Assembly: GCA_041746135.1 (NCBI GenBank)
Contig: JBGTHQ010000025.1
Coordinates: forward strand, 62,001-126,000
Direction: 5' to 3'
Origin: Alg239-R122 sp041746135
GTDB taxonomy: Bacteria > Pseudomonadota > Alphaproteobacteria > Sphingomonadales > Sphingomonadaceae
DNA length: 64,000 nucleotides
Shown piece after piece: positions 55,408 through 64,000 of the stretch (positions within the stretch are counted from its first letter, which is position 1; every line of letters begins with the position of its first letter). The translations under genes and the position numbers were made by a program. The notes under the pieces are model-generated. The model had not been told where the DNA came from, searched no databases, and was given only the letters and a program-made list of their open reading frames with translations.

Positions 55408-56100
55408 CTATCTATCGAGCTCCCACCTTACAGCGTTGCTATACGTGTCGGTGATATTATTGCCGGCCGTATCTTTCGCGGGAGTAAAACGCGCCCTGCG
55501 ACGAAGCTGCTCGCAGGCTTTCTGGTCAAGAATGGCATGCCCGCTCGAACCTGTAATCTGGCAGTCGCTCACACGTCCGCTGGCGTCGATCGTCAGTTGA
55601 AAGCGCGTCGTGCCTTCCAGCTCGGCGCGTTTTGCGCTGGGCGGATAATCGTTAGGCGTTACCCAAGTGCCAGGGTTGCCGCGCGGAGATGCCCCTTTTG
55701 CCTCGCGTGGTGGCGGAGGCGGAGGTGGTGGCGGAGGCGGAGGAGGCGCAGGGGCGATCGTCGGCGGACCGGCTCTTAAGGTTGGCGGCGCAATGGGCGG
55801 AATTTCCCGCTGTTGCTGCGGCTGCGGCCTGACTTGCGGCGGTGTGCGCACAAGCGGCGGCGGCGTGACCACCGGCGGCGGTGCGACCTCCTTCACTTCG
55901 GGCGGCGGGGGAATTTCCTCCGGCTCCGGCTCCGGTTCGTCCGGCGTGATTTCAATGGTGGTGATTTCATCCTTAACCTGCTCATACACATTCATGGCCA
56001 GCCCCGTGACGAGTGCGTAAGCCAGAAAAATATGCAGCAGTGCGACGATGATGAGCGAAACGATTTTATTCGAACTCATCTCTTGATCAGCATAAGCCAT
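55408..56100 (-). CDS. tonB: Energy transducer TonB
   Basis: The 230-aa protein has a membrane anchor (about 13-33), a long Pro/Glu/Val region, a run of 13 prolines near residues 120-132 and a C-terminal TonB domain (about 150-230) with GRVSDCQITGSSG and LDQKACEQLRRRARF. It spans the periplasm and activates outer membrane receptors. It leads the tonB-exbB-exbD-exbD cluster and is divergent from the secreted unknown at 56357. Confidence 0.94.
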   Translation of the reverse strand: MAYADQEMSSNKIVSLIIVALLHIFLAYALVTGLAMNVYEQVKDEITTIEITPDEPEPEPEEIPPPPEVKEVAPPPVVTPPPLVRTPPQVRPQPQQQREIPPIAPPTLRAGPPTIAPAPPPPPPPPPPPPPREAKGASPRGNPGTWVTPNDYPPSAKRAELEGTTRFQLTIDASGRVSDCQITGSSGHAILDQKACEQLRRRARFTPAKDTAGNNITDTYSNAVRWELDR

Positions 56101-56356
56101 TCAGAAAAGACACTCCTTACCCTAATTTACTATCAACCCCGAACCATATGTCCCCTGGTTCCGGGTTGTGTCTCATTTGTTATGACAAAAAATCTGTCAG
56201 GACCGCAAGCACATTATTATGTTTTTTATCTTGCTCCGAAGCCTTACATTCCCTCATCACCGCACGCAAATGCTTTATCGCGCTATATCAAGGTTCACCA
56301 TCGATTAAGACCTGTTATCATAGCAATTTCAGTCCAGAAAATAACGAGATAATATT
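56101..56356. other. Divergent intergenic region tonB / unknown gene
   Basis: This 256-base AT-rich spacer must hold the promoters of both flanking genes. I could not place -35/-10 boxes with confidence, and no RNA gene, terminator or ORF of substance is visible. Confidence 0.5.
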
Positions 56357-57211
56357 ATGAATATTATGATATATCAGAACTTGCGTTATGCGGCAACATT
56401 GCTGTGCGCAGGTGCAGTTTTAACGAATTATCAAGCATTTGCCCAAACCCCTGGCACTGTGGCGCAAATGGATGATTCCCCCAGCTATGCCGCGCTGGCC
56501 GATCTGGCTCTCGATGCTCCCATTGTGGCACAGGTGCGCATAAAACGGGCCATTAATGTCCCGGCAGAGCGTGCGCCTAACCTCGCGGCAGGCTATGCCC
56601 GCCTGTATCTCGAAGCCGATATCGTCAAGCTGATTCGTGGTCGCGGCGGACTGAACGAATCGATTCGCTATCTGGCCGACGTACCGCTCGATGCGCGCGG
56701 GCGCACTCCAAAATACAAGAAACGCGATTTTCTGATTTTTGCAAACAGCGCGCCGGGCCGGCCGGGCGAGGTGCAACTGCTCGGGTCCGACGCACAGTTG
56801 GCCTGGACGCCCGAAATCGACCTGCGCACCCGCATGCTGCTGCGTGAAATCGTCAGTCCTTCCGCACCGCCCCAAATCACCGGTGTGCGCGAGGCGCTGC
56901 ATGTTCCAGGAAATCTGGAAGGCGAAGGCGAAACGCAGATTTTCTTGCGCACCGCCGACAACGCCCCCGCGGCGATTTCCGTCTTGCGCCGTCCGGGTTT
57001 GCGCCCGCAATGGGCGGTATCGCTGAGTGAGATTGTCGACGAAGCCGCCAGCGCGCCGCAGCGCGAGACACTGTTATGGTACCGGCTGGCCTGTTTCCTG
57101 CCCCCGGTTTTGCCGCGCGAATCGCTGTTGAGCGACAATGCGCGCGCCAATGATCTGGCGCAGGCGGACTACCGGTTTGTGAAAGAACAGCTGGGGCCCT
57201 GCACCCGCTAA
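56357..57211 (+). CDS. Secreted protein of unknown function
   Basis: This 284-aa protein has a signal peptide (about 1-29, ending Ala-Phe-Ala-Gln). The body is a mix of helical and beta-like segments with no motif I recognise; single Cys residues occur near 247 and 282, which could pair. The C-terminus ends GPCTR. It is divergent from tonB, and its stop overlaps that of the nucleotidyltransferase by four bases. The function is unknown. Confidence 0.75.
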   Translation: MNIMIYQNLRYAATLLCAGAVLTNYQAFAQTPGTVAQMDDSPSYAALADLALDAPIVAQVRIKRAINVPAERAPNLAAGYARLYLEADIVKLIRGRGGLNESIRYLADVPLDARGRTPKYKKRDFLIFANSAPGRPGEVQLLGSDAQLAWTPEIDLRTRMLLREIVSPSAPPQITGVREALHVPGNLEGEGETQIFLRTADNAPAAISVLRRPGLRPQWAVSLSEIVDEAASAPQRETLLWYRLACFLPPVLPRESLLSDNARANDLAQADYRFVKEQLGPCTR

Positions 57212-58008
57212 GACAGTTTGCGGGTTTTCAGCAAGTGTTCGGCAATGTCGTAGGTCCGCTCGTTGTCGACGTCTACGGCATAGGCACCGTCGGCCAGAAC
57301 ATGTGCATGCACGTTTACGCCGAACCGTTTCGACATCGCATCCGTTGCGCCTTTCAAGGAAAACCAGCCGAACCGGAAACGCAACAGATTGATCAGCCCG
57401 AAAGCGCGGGCGATGCGCGAACGGTTTTTCATAAACTGCCCACCCTCGCGAAACGCCTCTGCGGCTTTCAGCGCGGCCGCATTGCGTAGCCAGTACATGT
57501 TGCAATTGGCAATGGCCATGTCGCTGAATTCATAAAAATTGCGCTGTGCTTCGGGATGCGCCGCCTGGACCGTGGATTTTTCGGCGACCGACAGAACCGC
57601 ATCCGCGCCGATCGCCAGCGCGTGTTCATGCATGTCCCGAACCATTTGCGCGGTGACCAGCACATTGTCTCCGGTGGTGATCAGCACTGGATAGGTGGCG
57701 CCGGTATCGGCAATCGCGGCTTCCACACTTTCGACGATCGTCGCACGGGCCACGCTCATTTGCAGACGCCCCGTCTTCCTGAGCTCAATTATAGCCGGAA
57801 TATCGGCAATCACCTCGGGATCGTGAATCGAAACGACAATCTGTGCATCGCGATACGCTTCGGCCACATCTTCAAGCACCCATTGTAACAGCGGCTTGCC
57901 CCGAATCGGTACCTTGCATTTGTGGGTGACGCCTGCTCGCTCTGCGAGCGGGTCGAGCCGTCCATCGCGTTTGCCGGCCAGAATCAGGATGGTAGAAAGA
58001 GTAGCCAC
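57208..58008 (-). CDS. MobA-like nucleotidyltransferase
   Basis: The 266-aa protein has a GT-A-type nucleotide-binding start: ILAGKRDGRLDPLA followed by a KCKVPIRGKPLLQWVL segment in which Lys residues bind the phosphates, then a TTGDNVLV metal-binding segment near 110. It should transfer a nucleotide to a phosphorylated sugar or cofactor. A membrane-associating stretch near 200-215 is rich in Phe and Arg. The partner pathway is unclear. Confidence 0.8.
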   Translation of the reverse strand: MATLSTILILAGKRDGRLDPLAERAGVTHKCKVPIRGKPLLQWVLEDVAEAYRDAQIVVSIHDPEVIADIPAIIELRKTGRLQMSVARATIVESVEAAIADTGATYPVLITTGDNVLVTAQMVRDMHEHALAIGADAVLSVAEKSTVQAAHPEAQRNFYEFSDMAIANCNMYWLRNAAALKAAEAFREGGQFMKNRSRIARAFGLINLLRFRFGWFSLKGATDAMSKRFGVNVHAHVLADGAYAVDVDNERTYDIAEHLLKTRKLS

Positions 58009-58196
58009 GAATATGACCTTTCAAAAATACCTGCCAGCGTAACAATCCAGTGCATTCGCGCAATGATATGACAGCCATCCACTATAAGCACGAATTATAA
58101 CGAGGCAAGGCTGGCAATACCGTTTGCATTCGCTATGCACCCACAGACAAAAGTAAGGTGCACGTCGGTGCGTATGGATGTGAGGCACAACAGTTT

Positions 58197-59501
58197 ATGG
58201 CAGAAACGTTAAACATAGCGCTGGCAGGTCTGGGCACGGTCGGCGCGGGCGTCGTCCGGTTGCTCGAGGAAAATGCCGAACTGATCGCGCGGCGTGCGGG
58301 CCGGCCGGTCCGGATCAGGGCGATTACCGCGCGTGATCGCGCCAAGGATCGCGGCATCGACTTGTCCCGCTACGAGTGGGAAGACGATATGACCGTGCTT
58401 GCCGCACGCGGGGATATTGATGTGGTGTGCGAGCTGATCGGCGGATCGGATGGCCCTGCCCTTACGCTCGCCCGCGGCAGCATTGCCAACGGCAAGGCGT
58501 TCGTGACTGCCAACAAGGCGATGGTCGCACATCACGGACTGGCGCTGGCCGAACAGGCCGAACGGTCCGGGCTGGCCTTCAAATTCGAGGCCGCGGTGGC
58601 GGGAGGAATCCCGGTGGTCAAGGGGCTACGCGAAGGTGCGGCCGCAAATGCGATTGAGCGTGTCTACGGCATTCTCAATGGCACCTGCAATTACATCCTG
58701 TCGGCTATGGAAAAAACCGGCCGTGATTTTGGCGACGTTCTCGCCGAAGCGCAGCAACTGGGCTTTGCCGAAGCCGACCCCGGTTTCGATATCGATGGCG
58801 TCGATGCCGCGCACAAGCTGTCGATCCTGGCCAGCCTGTGCTTTGGCACCCGGCTTGATTTTGCCGCTGTCGAACAAACCGGCATCCGCAAGATACTGGC
58901 CGCCGACATTGAACAGGCCGATGCGCTGGGATACCGAATTCGCCTGATCGGAATGGCCGATATCGATAACGAAAATGGCGGGGATGCGCTGTTCCAGCGG
59001 GTGCACCCCTATCTGGTACCGTTGTCCAATCCGTTGGCGCATGTCTCGGGTGCGACCAACGCCGTGGTGGCCGAGGGTAATTTTTCCGGCCGCCTGCTGT
59101 TCCAGGGCGCGGGTGCGGGCGACGGGCCGACCGCATCGGCAGTGGTCGCCGACCTGATTGATATCGCGCGCGGCGAGATTGGTCCCGCATTTTCCATGCC
59201 CGTGGCCAGTCTCGACCGGATGGAAAAAGCGGATTCGGGCCACCGTCTGGGCAAGGCATATCTGCGTTTCGAGGTGACCGACAAACCCGGCGTGCTGGCT
59301 GAGATTACTGCGGCGATGCGCGATGCGGGCGTGTCGATCGAAAGCCTGATCCAGAAAGGCCGGAACGAGGATGGCGCGGTCTTTGTCGCCATGGTAACGC
59401 ATGAAGGGCCAGAGGCGCATATCGATGCTACGATAAAAGCCTTGCGCGGATCCGACAGCCTGATGGGCGAGCCGATGGTATTACATATCCTGAAGGAATG
59501 A
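58197..59501 (+). CDS. hom: Homoserine dehydrogenase
   Basis: This 434-aa enzyme reduces aspartate semialdehyde to homoserine for Met and Thr. It has an NAD(P) motif GLGTVGAG near residues 10-17, the catalytic region GGIPVVKGLREG and GILNGTCNYILS near 140-175, and a C-terminal ACT domain (about 352-434) that would sense threonine. The ATG at 58197 is preferred to an earlier frame start; GTGAGG lies about 11 bases ahead. It lies ahead of glpX with one small gene on the other strand between. Confidence 0.95.
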   Translation: MAETLNIALAGLGTVGAGVVRLLEENAELIARRAGRPVRIRAITARDRAKDRGIDLSRYEWEDDMTVLAARGDIDVVCELIGGSDGPALTLARGSIANGKAFVTANKAMVAHHGLALAEQAERSGLAFKFEAAVAGGIPVVKGLREGAAANAIERVYGILNGTCNYILSAMEKTGRDFGDVLAEAQQLGFAEADPGFDIDGVDAAHKLSILASLCFGTRLDFAAVEQTGIRKILAADIEQADALGYRIRLIGMADIDNENGGDALFQRVHPYLVPLSNPLAHVSGATNAVVAEGNFSGRLLFQGAGAGDGPTASAVVADLIDIARGEIGPAFSMPVASLDRMEKADSGHRLGKAYLRFEVTDKPGVLAEITAAMRDAGVSIESLIQKGRNEDGAVFVAMVTHEGPEAHIDATIKALRGSDSLMGEPMVLHILKE

Positions 59502-59544
59502 GCCGAGCGACCTGCCGCGATGGGCGGGCTGCGGCGAAATTGTC

Positions 59545-59994
59545 TTATTCCAGCTGGGCTTCGCGCGCCTGCCGCTTGCGCTCGTCGGCTTCGGCCTGTC
59601 GCGCCAGCTCCAGATATTCCTGATCGACCACCGGCAACTGGTCCGCGGTATAGGGCAGGATCGGTTCGGGTACGCTGCCAAAACCTTGGCAGAAACCGCT
59701 GCATGGCCCAATGCCGAACACATTCGGCGCATCGGGTACGCCGCCCTTGATGGTGGTGCGCAATTCGCGATAGTTCTCTGCCTGACGATAACGCGTATCG
59801 GCGTCGCGGTCGGCGCATACGACGATTTCGCCGCTATCGCCCACCGGGTTGCACCTTTCGGTCACAGCACGGGTCTTGGCTTTGCCGTTGGCAATGATTT
59901 CCTCAGCGGTCAGGCTGGGTTCTTGCGGGGGAGGCGCTGCACCGGTCAGCGCAGCTGCAACCGCGGCCAGATAGAGCAACTGCATTCTCGACAA
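59545..59994 (-). CDS. Small periplasmic protein of unknown function
   Basis: The 149-aa protein has an N-terminal hydrophobic signal (about 4-19), a pair of Cys residues near 48 and 60 and a second CSGFC pair near 98-102, then a Glu/Arg/Ala-rich helical tail. Its start appears to be TTG at 59994, since a GGAGG ribosome site lies five bases ahead; the ATG at 59985 would be 14 bases away. It is antisense between hom and glpX. No function is known to me. Confidence 0.72.
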   Translation of the reverse strand: MSRMQLLYLAAVAAALTGAAPPPQEPSLTAEEIIANGKAKTRAVTERCNPVGDSGEIVVCADRDADTRYRQAENYRELRTTIKGGVPDAPNVFGIGPCSGFCQGFGSVPEPILPYTADQLPVVDQEYLELARQAEADERKRQAREAQLE

Positions 59995-60090
59995 TATCGC
60001 CTCCCTCCCCTAAAGGACATGCTACCCATGCGCCGCACCGCCATTATAGAGGTAAAGCGCTGAACTATAACGGCAGATGAATGGAGTTCC

Positions 60091-61074
60091 ATGACCGATA
60101 AATCCGATATGCCCGCCAGCGATCTTCTCGACCGCGTTCTCGTTCTTGAAATGGTGCGCGTGACAGAAGCTGCCGCCATCGCCGCCGCCAAGCTGATCGG
60201 CCGGGGCGACGAGGATGCCGCCGATGCCGCCGCCGTAGAGGCGATGCGCGCGGCGCTCAACCGGCTCTATATCGACGGCACCGTAGTGATCGGCGAAGGC
60301 GAACGCGACGAGGCACCGATGTTGTATATCGGCGAAAAAGTGGGAATGGGACAGGGCAAGGCCCCGAAAATCGATATCGCGCTCGATCCGCTCGAAGGCA
60401 CGACCATCACCGCTAAGGCCGGTCCAAATGCGCTTGCCGTGCTGGCGATTGCCGAGGAAGGAAATCTGCTCAACGCGCCAGACGTCTATATGGACAAGCT
60501 CGCTGTCGGCCCCGGGTATAGCGACGGCATTATCGATCTCGACAAATCGGTGCGCGAGAATGTCGAAGCGGTGGCCAAAGAAAAAGGGGTCGAGCCCGGC
60601 GAAATCATCGTGTGCGTGCTCGACCGCCCGCGCCATGAAAAGCTGATCGCCGAGCTGCGCGATATCGGATGCGGCATCATGCTGATTCCCGATGGCGATG
60701 TCGCCGGCGTCATCGCCACCACCGACGAAGACACCACCGTTGATATGTATATGGGCACCGGCGGTGCGCCCGAGGGTGTGCTGGCCGCTGCGGCATTGCG
60801 CTGCGTCGGCGGACAGTTCAAGGGCCGTCTGTTGTTCCGCAACGACGATGAACGCGTGCGCGCGGCCAAATGGGGTATCGAGGATCTGAACAAAATATAC
60901 GACCTTAAAGAACTGGCCAAGGGCGACTGCATTTTCGCCGCCACCGGGGTGACCGAGGGGTCGTTGCTCGACGGTGTAAAGAAACTGCGCCGCGGCGTGA
61001 TGACCACCGAAAGCGTGGTGATGCGCGCGTCGAGCGGCACGGTGCGCTGGGTCAAGGGCGAACACCGGCTGTAA
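60091..61074 (+). CDS. glpX: Class II fructose-1,6-bisphosphatase GlpX
   Basis: The 327-aa protein removes the C1 phosphate of fructose 1,6-bisphosphate in gluconeogenesis. The metal and substrate motifs are IGEGERDEAPML near 66-77, DPLEGTT near 97-103 and the YMGTGGAPEGV loop near 221-231. GGAG precedes the ATG by about six bases. Nearness to hom is common in alphaproteobacteria. Confidence 0.95.
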   Translation: MTDKSDMPASDLLDRVLVLEMVRVTEAAAIAAAKLIGRGDEDAADAAAVEAMRAALNRLYIDGTVVIGEGERDEAPMLYIGEKVGMGQGKAPKIDIALDPLEGTTITAKAGPNALAVLAIAEEGNLLNAPDVYMDKLAVGPGYSDGIIDLDKSVRENVEAVAKEKGVEPGEIIVCVLDRPRHEKLIAELRDIGCGIMLIPDGDVAGVIATTDEDTTVDMYMGTGGAPEGVLAAAALRCVGGQFKGRLLFRNDDERVRAAKWGIEDLNKIYDLKELAKGDCIFAATGVTEGSLLDGVKKLRRGVMTTESVVMRASSGTVRWVKGEHRL

Positions 61075-61145
61075 TTTTTGCATCTATTATCATTATTCGG
61101 TCGTAATTCGGGGGAAGCGGCACCAACACAGGATCGATTGTTACC

Positions 61146-62372
61146 ATGTTGAATTTCACACATTTACGGCGCGGCGCCACGATACTGGCGTTGTCATTGG
61201 GTTTGTCCGCGTGCGTCTCCGGTATTAATTACGGCGACGTGCCGCATAGCCAGTATGTCGCCGATGCCCGTTGCGGCCCGCAGGGCGAAGATGCGCAGGC
61301 ACTGGCGGGCAAGGAATATTTCCTGGCCACGACCCGGCTGCCCGACTGCCGCACCGCCGATATCGCGCTCACCAACAAACGGTCCGAACAGATGCGCTTC
61401 GGGCGGTATTCGCCTCCCGCCACTGCGCTCGATGCCAGGGGCAAGAAATACGATGTCGAGCCCGTCGCGTTCGAACCCGAAGCGCAATGGTGGGCCGCTC
61501 TGGGACGCAAGGCCGGTGCAGAAGGCCGCGTTCTGTTATATGTGCATGGTTTTCGCGAAACCTTTCGCAGCACCGCGAAAGATACGATCCAGATGAAACG
61601 GCTGACCGAATTCGATGGTCCGGTCGTCCAGTATAGCTGGCCCAGCCACGGCGCGGTGCTCAGCTATGCGGTCGACGAATCGAATATGGTGTGGGACGAG
61701 CGCAACTTTCGCGATTTCCTGCAAAAAATGGCGCGGCAGCCGTGGATCAAGGAAATCGTATTGGTGTCGCACAGCATGGGCGCACGATTGATTATTCCCG
61801 CTGTCGAATATGTCGACCGCAATTCGAGCAATGCCGATTCCAGCAATATTTCCAATATCATCATGGCTTCGCCCGATATCGACCGCGAAAAATTCGAACG
61901 CGATATTGCCGAAGAAATTCTGTCCGCCCGCCGCGTCAACAACGACCGCCGGCTGACCGTATATGTATCGGGCAAGGATCAAGCACTGGCGCTTTCACGC
62001 CAGATCCACGGGTATCCGCGTATGGGCAATCCGTTCTGTTTCGATCCGTTTCGCGCCGCTGAACTCAGGAATGCGGGTTACCCGGAACGATGTTATGCAC
62101 TTGAATCCACCTATGACGCCCCGCCTGCCAAGCGCGGCATGACCATCATCGACACAACCGATATCAGCAATAGCGGATTTGGCCATAGCGATTATCTGCA
62201 CAGCCCCGCCGCCTGTGCCGATTTCAAGGCCGTCGTAAAAAACGGCGCGCGCGATGATGCCCCCAACCGCACCAAGACGCATCTGGAATATGTCTATACT
62301 TTGCAGAAAATGGATGAACTAGCGGGTCAGGACATTTGCCAGGATGGCGATTTCAAGATGCCGAAGCGCTGA
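61146..62372 (+). CDS. Lipoprotein alpha/beta hydrolase (DUF900)
   Basis: The 408-aa protein has a lipobox LSAC with Cys near residue 22, then an alpha/beta-hydrolase of the DUF900 type with YVHGFRETF near residue 132 and the nucleophile elbow SHSMG near 213-217. A late His in FGHSDYLHS may complete the triad. It is likely an esterase anchored in the envelope. Its substrate is unknown. Confidence 0.85.
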   Translation: MLNFTHLRRGATILALSLGLSACVSGINYGDVPHSQYVADARCGPQGEDAQALAGKEYFLATTRLPDCRTADIALTNKRSEQMRFGRYSPPATALDARGKKYDVEPVAFEPEAQWWAALGRKAGAEGRVLLYVHGFRETFRSTAKDTIQMKRLTEFDGPVVQYSWPSHGAVLSYAVDESNMVWDERNFRDFLQKMARQPWIKEIVLVSHSMGARLIIPAVEYVDRNSSNADSSNISNIIMASPDIDREKFERDIAEEILSARRVNNDRRLTVYVSGKDQALALSRQIHGYPRMGNPFCFDPFRAAELRNAGYPERCYALESTYDAPPAKRGMTIIDTTDISNSGFGHSDYLHSPAACADFKAVVKNGARDDAPNRTKTHLEYVYTLQKMDELAGQDICQDGDFKMPKR

Positions 62373-62376
62373 TCGT

Positions 62377-62868
62377 CTAGAATATACCCATCGCCAGACC
62401 CGCGGCAAGCGCCGCGCCGGTCTGGCGGCAGTTTTCCAGCTCGGTTTCACAGATTATTTTGGCCGCCAGTATCTGCTCCGGCGTTTGCGCATCGGTGCAC
62501 ACGATCTGCGTATCTGCCACTTTTTTGAGCCGCCAGCCGGTGGCGATCCGTTCGAGCTGGGCTGTGGCATTGGTCCCGTCCGATCCGGCGCAGATCATCG
62601 CGGCATAGGGGCGGCCCTCGATCTGGCCCAATAATGGATAATAGCTGCGGTCGAAAAAGGCCTTCATCACACCCGCTATGGCGGCGAGATTTTCAGGACA
62701 CACGAACAGATACCCGTCGGCCGCCAGCATATCGCGGGCTTGCGCATCTTCAGCCCGGAGCACGGTGGTTTCAGTACCCCCCTCTTGCGCCGCTCCCTCG
62801 GCAGCAGCTTTCGCCATCGCCTCACTCCCTCCGGTATAGCTATAGTAGACGATCGCCAGACGTTTCAT
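62377..62868 (-). CDS. Flavodoxin-like NAD(P)H oxidoreductase
   Basis: The 163-aa protein has the flavodoxin fold, with an FMN phosphate loop in YYSYTGGSEAMAKA near residues 8-21 and an acidic middle. It ends four bases from the DUF900 gene stop, in convergent order. The ATG at 62868 is picked because the fold begins right after it; the frame is open upstream without homology. Confidence 0.86.
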   Translation of the reverse strand: MKRLAIVYYSYTGGSEAMAKAAAEGAAQEGGTETTVLRAEDAQARDMLAADGYLFVCPENLAAIAGVMKAFFDRSYYPLLGQIEGRPYAAMICAGSDGTNATAQLERIATGWRLKKVADTQIVCTDAQTPEQILAAKIICETELENCRQTGAALAAGLAMGIF

Positions 62869-63066
62869 AAGTGCGCGGCATTCGCGGAATGACAATGTCC
62901 GCGAACCGGTATTACACTCGGTGTGCCAACCTGCATTATCGGTTTCTCCTTTACGTGTCCGTTCTATCAGAAACGCGCTTTTATGGGGACCGGTTTTCCG
63001 CTTGCCCTGGCGCCCCAACCGACACTAGATATGCATGAAATATATACCAGCAAGGATCGCGATCGC

Positions 63067-64000
63067 ATGCCCCGCAAAACCGCCCGTCCCTGGCTGCTTG
63101 TCAGTTGCGCCGCTCTAACGTTCACCGGCTGCCAACAGGCGGAGACCCCGCCCGAGGAAGCCCCCAAGATGCAGATTGCCGCGCCGCGAGACGGCAGTGT
63201 CACCGACCGGTTTGCAAAAATGGCGCTGGAATGCGTGCACCGCAAATATCCCAACAAGATCAGCCATGTGCTGGCCAGCACCGATGACGTTGCCGCGCCG
63301 CGCGATCTGTATCCCGCCTTTTACGGGTGTTTCGACTGGCACAGTTCGGTGCACGGACACTGGCTGCTCGCCCGCATTCTGAAAACCGATCCCGGCAGCC
63401 CGATGCGCCCCGCCATCATCGCGGCGCTCGACCAGAGCTTCACGCCGGAAAACATCGCCGGGGAAATCGATTATTTCAACGGCGACGACCGCGCCAGTTT
63501 CGAACGGCCATACGGTCTTGCCTGGTTCCTGCAACTCGTTGCCGAACTGGATGAAAGCGACGACCCCAAGCTGCAAGCCTATCGCAGCGCGCTGCGTCCG
63601 CTCGAAATCAAGATCGTGGAGCAGGTCAAGGACTGGCTGCCCAAGCTCGCCTATCCGATCCGGCTCGGCACGCATAACCAAAGCGCCTTTGCATTCGGCC
63701 TGATGCTCGACTATGCGCGCCAGACCGGCGCGCGGGAACTGGAAACCATGCTGGTGGAAAAATCCCGCGAGTTTCATCTGAATGATGTAAATTGCCCGCT
63801 CGCCTACGAACCTTCGGGCGAGGATTTCCTGTCCCCCTGTCTGATGGAAGCCGATCTCATGCGCCGGGTGCTACCACCGGCGCAATATGGCGACTGGCTC
63901 GGAAAATTTCTTCCGCAGATACCCGCCGATGGCAGTGGCGACTGGCTGACACCCGGGATCGTACGCGATGCCACCGACGGCAAGCTGGTGCATCTCGACG
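63067..64000 (+). CDS. DUF2891 lipoprotein (cut by the window end)
   Basis: The frame runs open to the last base, so only the first 311 residues are seen. A lipobox FTGC puts the lipidated Cys near residue 21. The body matches the DUF2891 family: DWHSSVHGHWLLAR near 100, HNQSAFAFGLMLDYA near 210 and EPSGEDFLSPCLMEADLMRR near 245. The function is unknown, although the fold is expected to be an alpha/alpha barrel. An AAGGA site lies about ten bases before the ATG; an in-frame ATG at 63031 is also possible. Confidence 0.83.
   Translation, partial: MPRKTARPWLLVSCAALTFTGCQQAETPPEEAPKMQIAAPRDGSVTDRFAKMALECVHRKYPNKISHVLASTDDVAAPRDLYPAFYGCFDWHSSVHGHWLLARILKTDPGSPMRPAIIAALDQSFTPENIAGEIDYFNGDDRASFERPYGLAWFLQLVAELDESDDPKLQAYRSALRPLEIKIVEQVKDWLPKLAYPIRLGTHNQSAFAFGLMLDYARQTGARELETMLVEKSREFHLNDVNCPLAYEPSGEDFLSPCLMEADLMRRVLPPAQYGDWLGKFLPQIPADGSGDWLTPGIVRDATDGKLVHLD

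Noticed and set aside
55705..55745. GGCGGAGGN tandem-like repeat
   Set aside because: It only encodes the 13-proline run of tonB on the minus strand, not an independent DNA repeat.

Overview
The window looks like a chromosomal stretch from an alphaproteobacterium of the order Sphingomonadales (sphingomonad or Erythrobacter relatives). The pointers are a tonB-exbB-exbD-exbD cluster, a homoserine dehydrogenase gene next to class II fructose-bisphosphatase (glpX), exosortase-A-associated exopolysaccharide genes, a TonB-dependent receptor, an intracellular polyhydroxyalkanoate depolymerase and a short PutA. Coding density is high and base composition by eye is moderately GC-rich. I cannot fix the genus. 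I saw no tRNA, rRNA, insertion sequence, prophage or CRISPR array. No gene-free gap exceeds about 260 bases.

Region 1 (1-13363) is about secretion and the outer membrane. A surface-type lipoprotein is followed by a TonB-dependent receptor, a terminator and then a tightly overlapping type II secretion (T2SS) operon, gspC-D-E-F-G-L-M-N. The minor pseudopilin genes gspH, I, J and K, normally between G and L, are absent; only 65 bases lie there. Region 2 (13386-18161) holds a thiolase-like protein, a YaiI/DUF188 protein, an ABC-F ATPase and an orphan TonB-like protein. Region 3 (18284-21271) has a histone-deacetylase-family amidohydrolase, a TetR repressor and a divergent FAD/NAD(P) oxidoreductase, with two mirror-image operators in the divergent promoter. 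Region 4 (21378-24741) is sugar-nucleotide and O-antigen work: an RmlD-like reductase, a UDP-glucuronate-epimerase-like protein and an AT-richer Wzy/WaaL-like polymerase or ligase.

Region 5 (24840-32495) covers protein quality control: hslVU behind a plausible heat-shock promoter, an App1-type phosphatase, two small accessory genes, then an envelope group of M48 protease with TPRs, DsbA-like lipoprotein and PDZ-bearing M48 protease. Region 6 (32499-37856) has an HD hydrolase, a LytS/LytTR two-component pair, a DUF4190 protein, tadA, a Pmp3-type peptide, rpmB and a phytase-like esterase. Region 7 (37996-46222) has putA, a membrane protein of unknown function overlapping an exosortase-A-type glycosyltransferase gene, a small membrane ORF coupled to an exosortase-A-type O-ligase, and an MscS channel.

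Region 8 (46386-53025) holds MaoC and thiolase genes for acyl-CoA metabolism, a flavin-fold stress protein whose ribosome binding site is buried in a perfect hairpin, a dipeptide epimerase, a PHA depolymerase and an MsbA-like ABC exporter. Region 9 (53271-64000) has the Ton energising complex, a secreted unknown, a nucleotidyltransferase, hom, glpX, a lipoprotein hydrolase, a flavodoxin-like protein and a DUF2891 lipoprotein cut by the window edge.

The most noteworthy observations are the T2SS operon with a single pseudopilin gene, the Shine-Dalgarno-sequestering hairpin at 48101-48144, the exosortase-A-associated genes with no exosortase in sight, and the paired operators of the TetR module.
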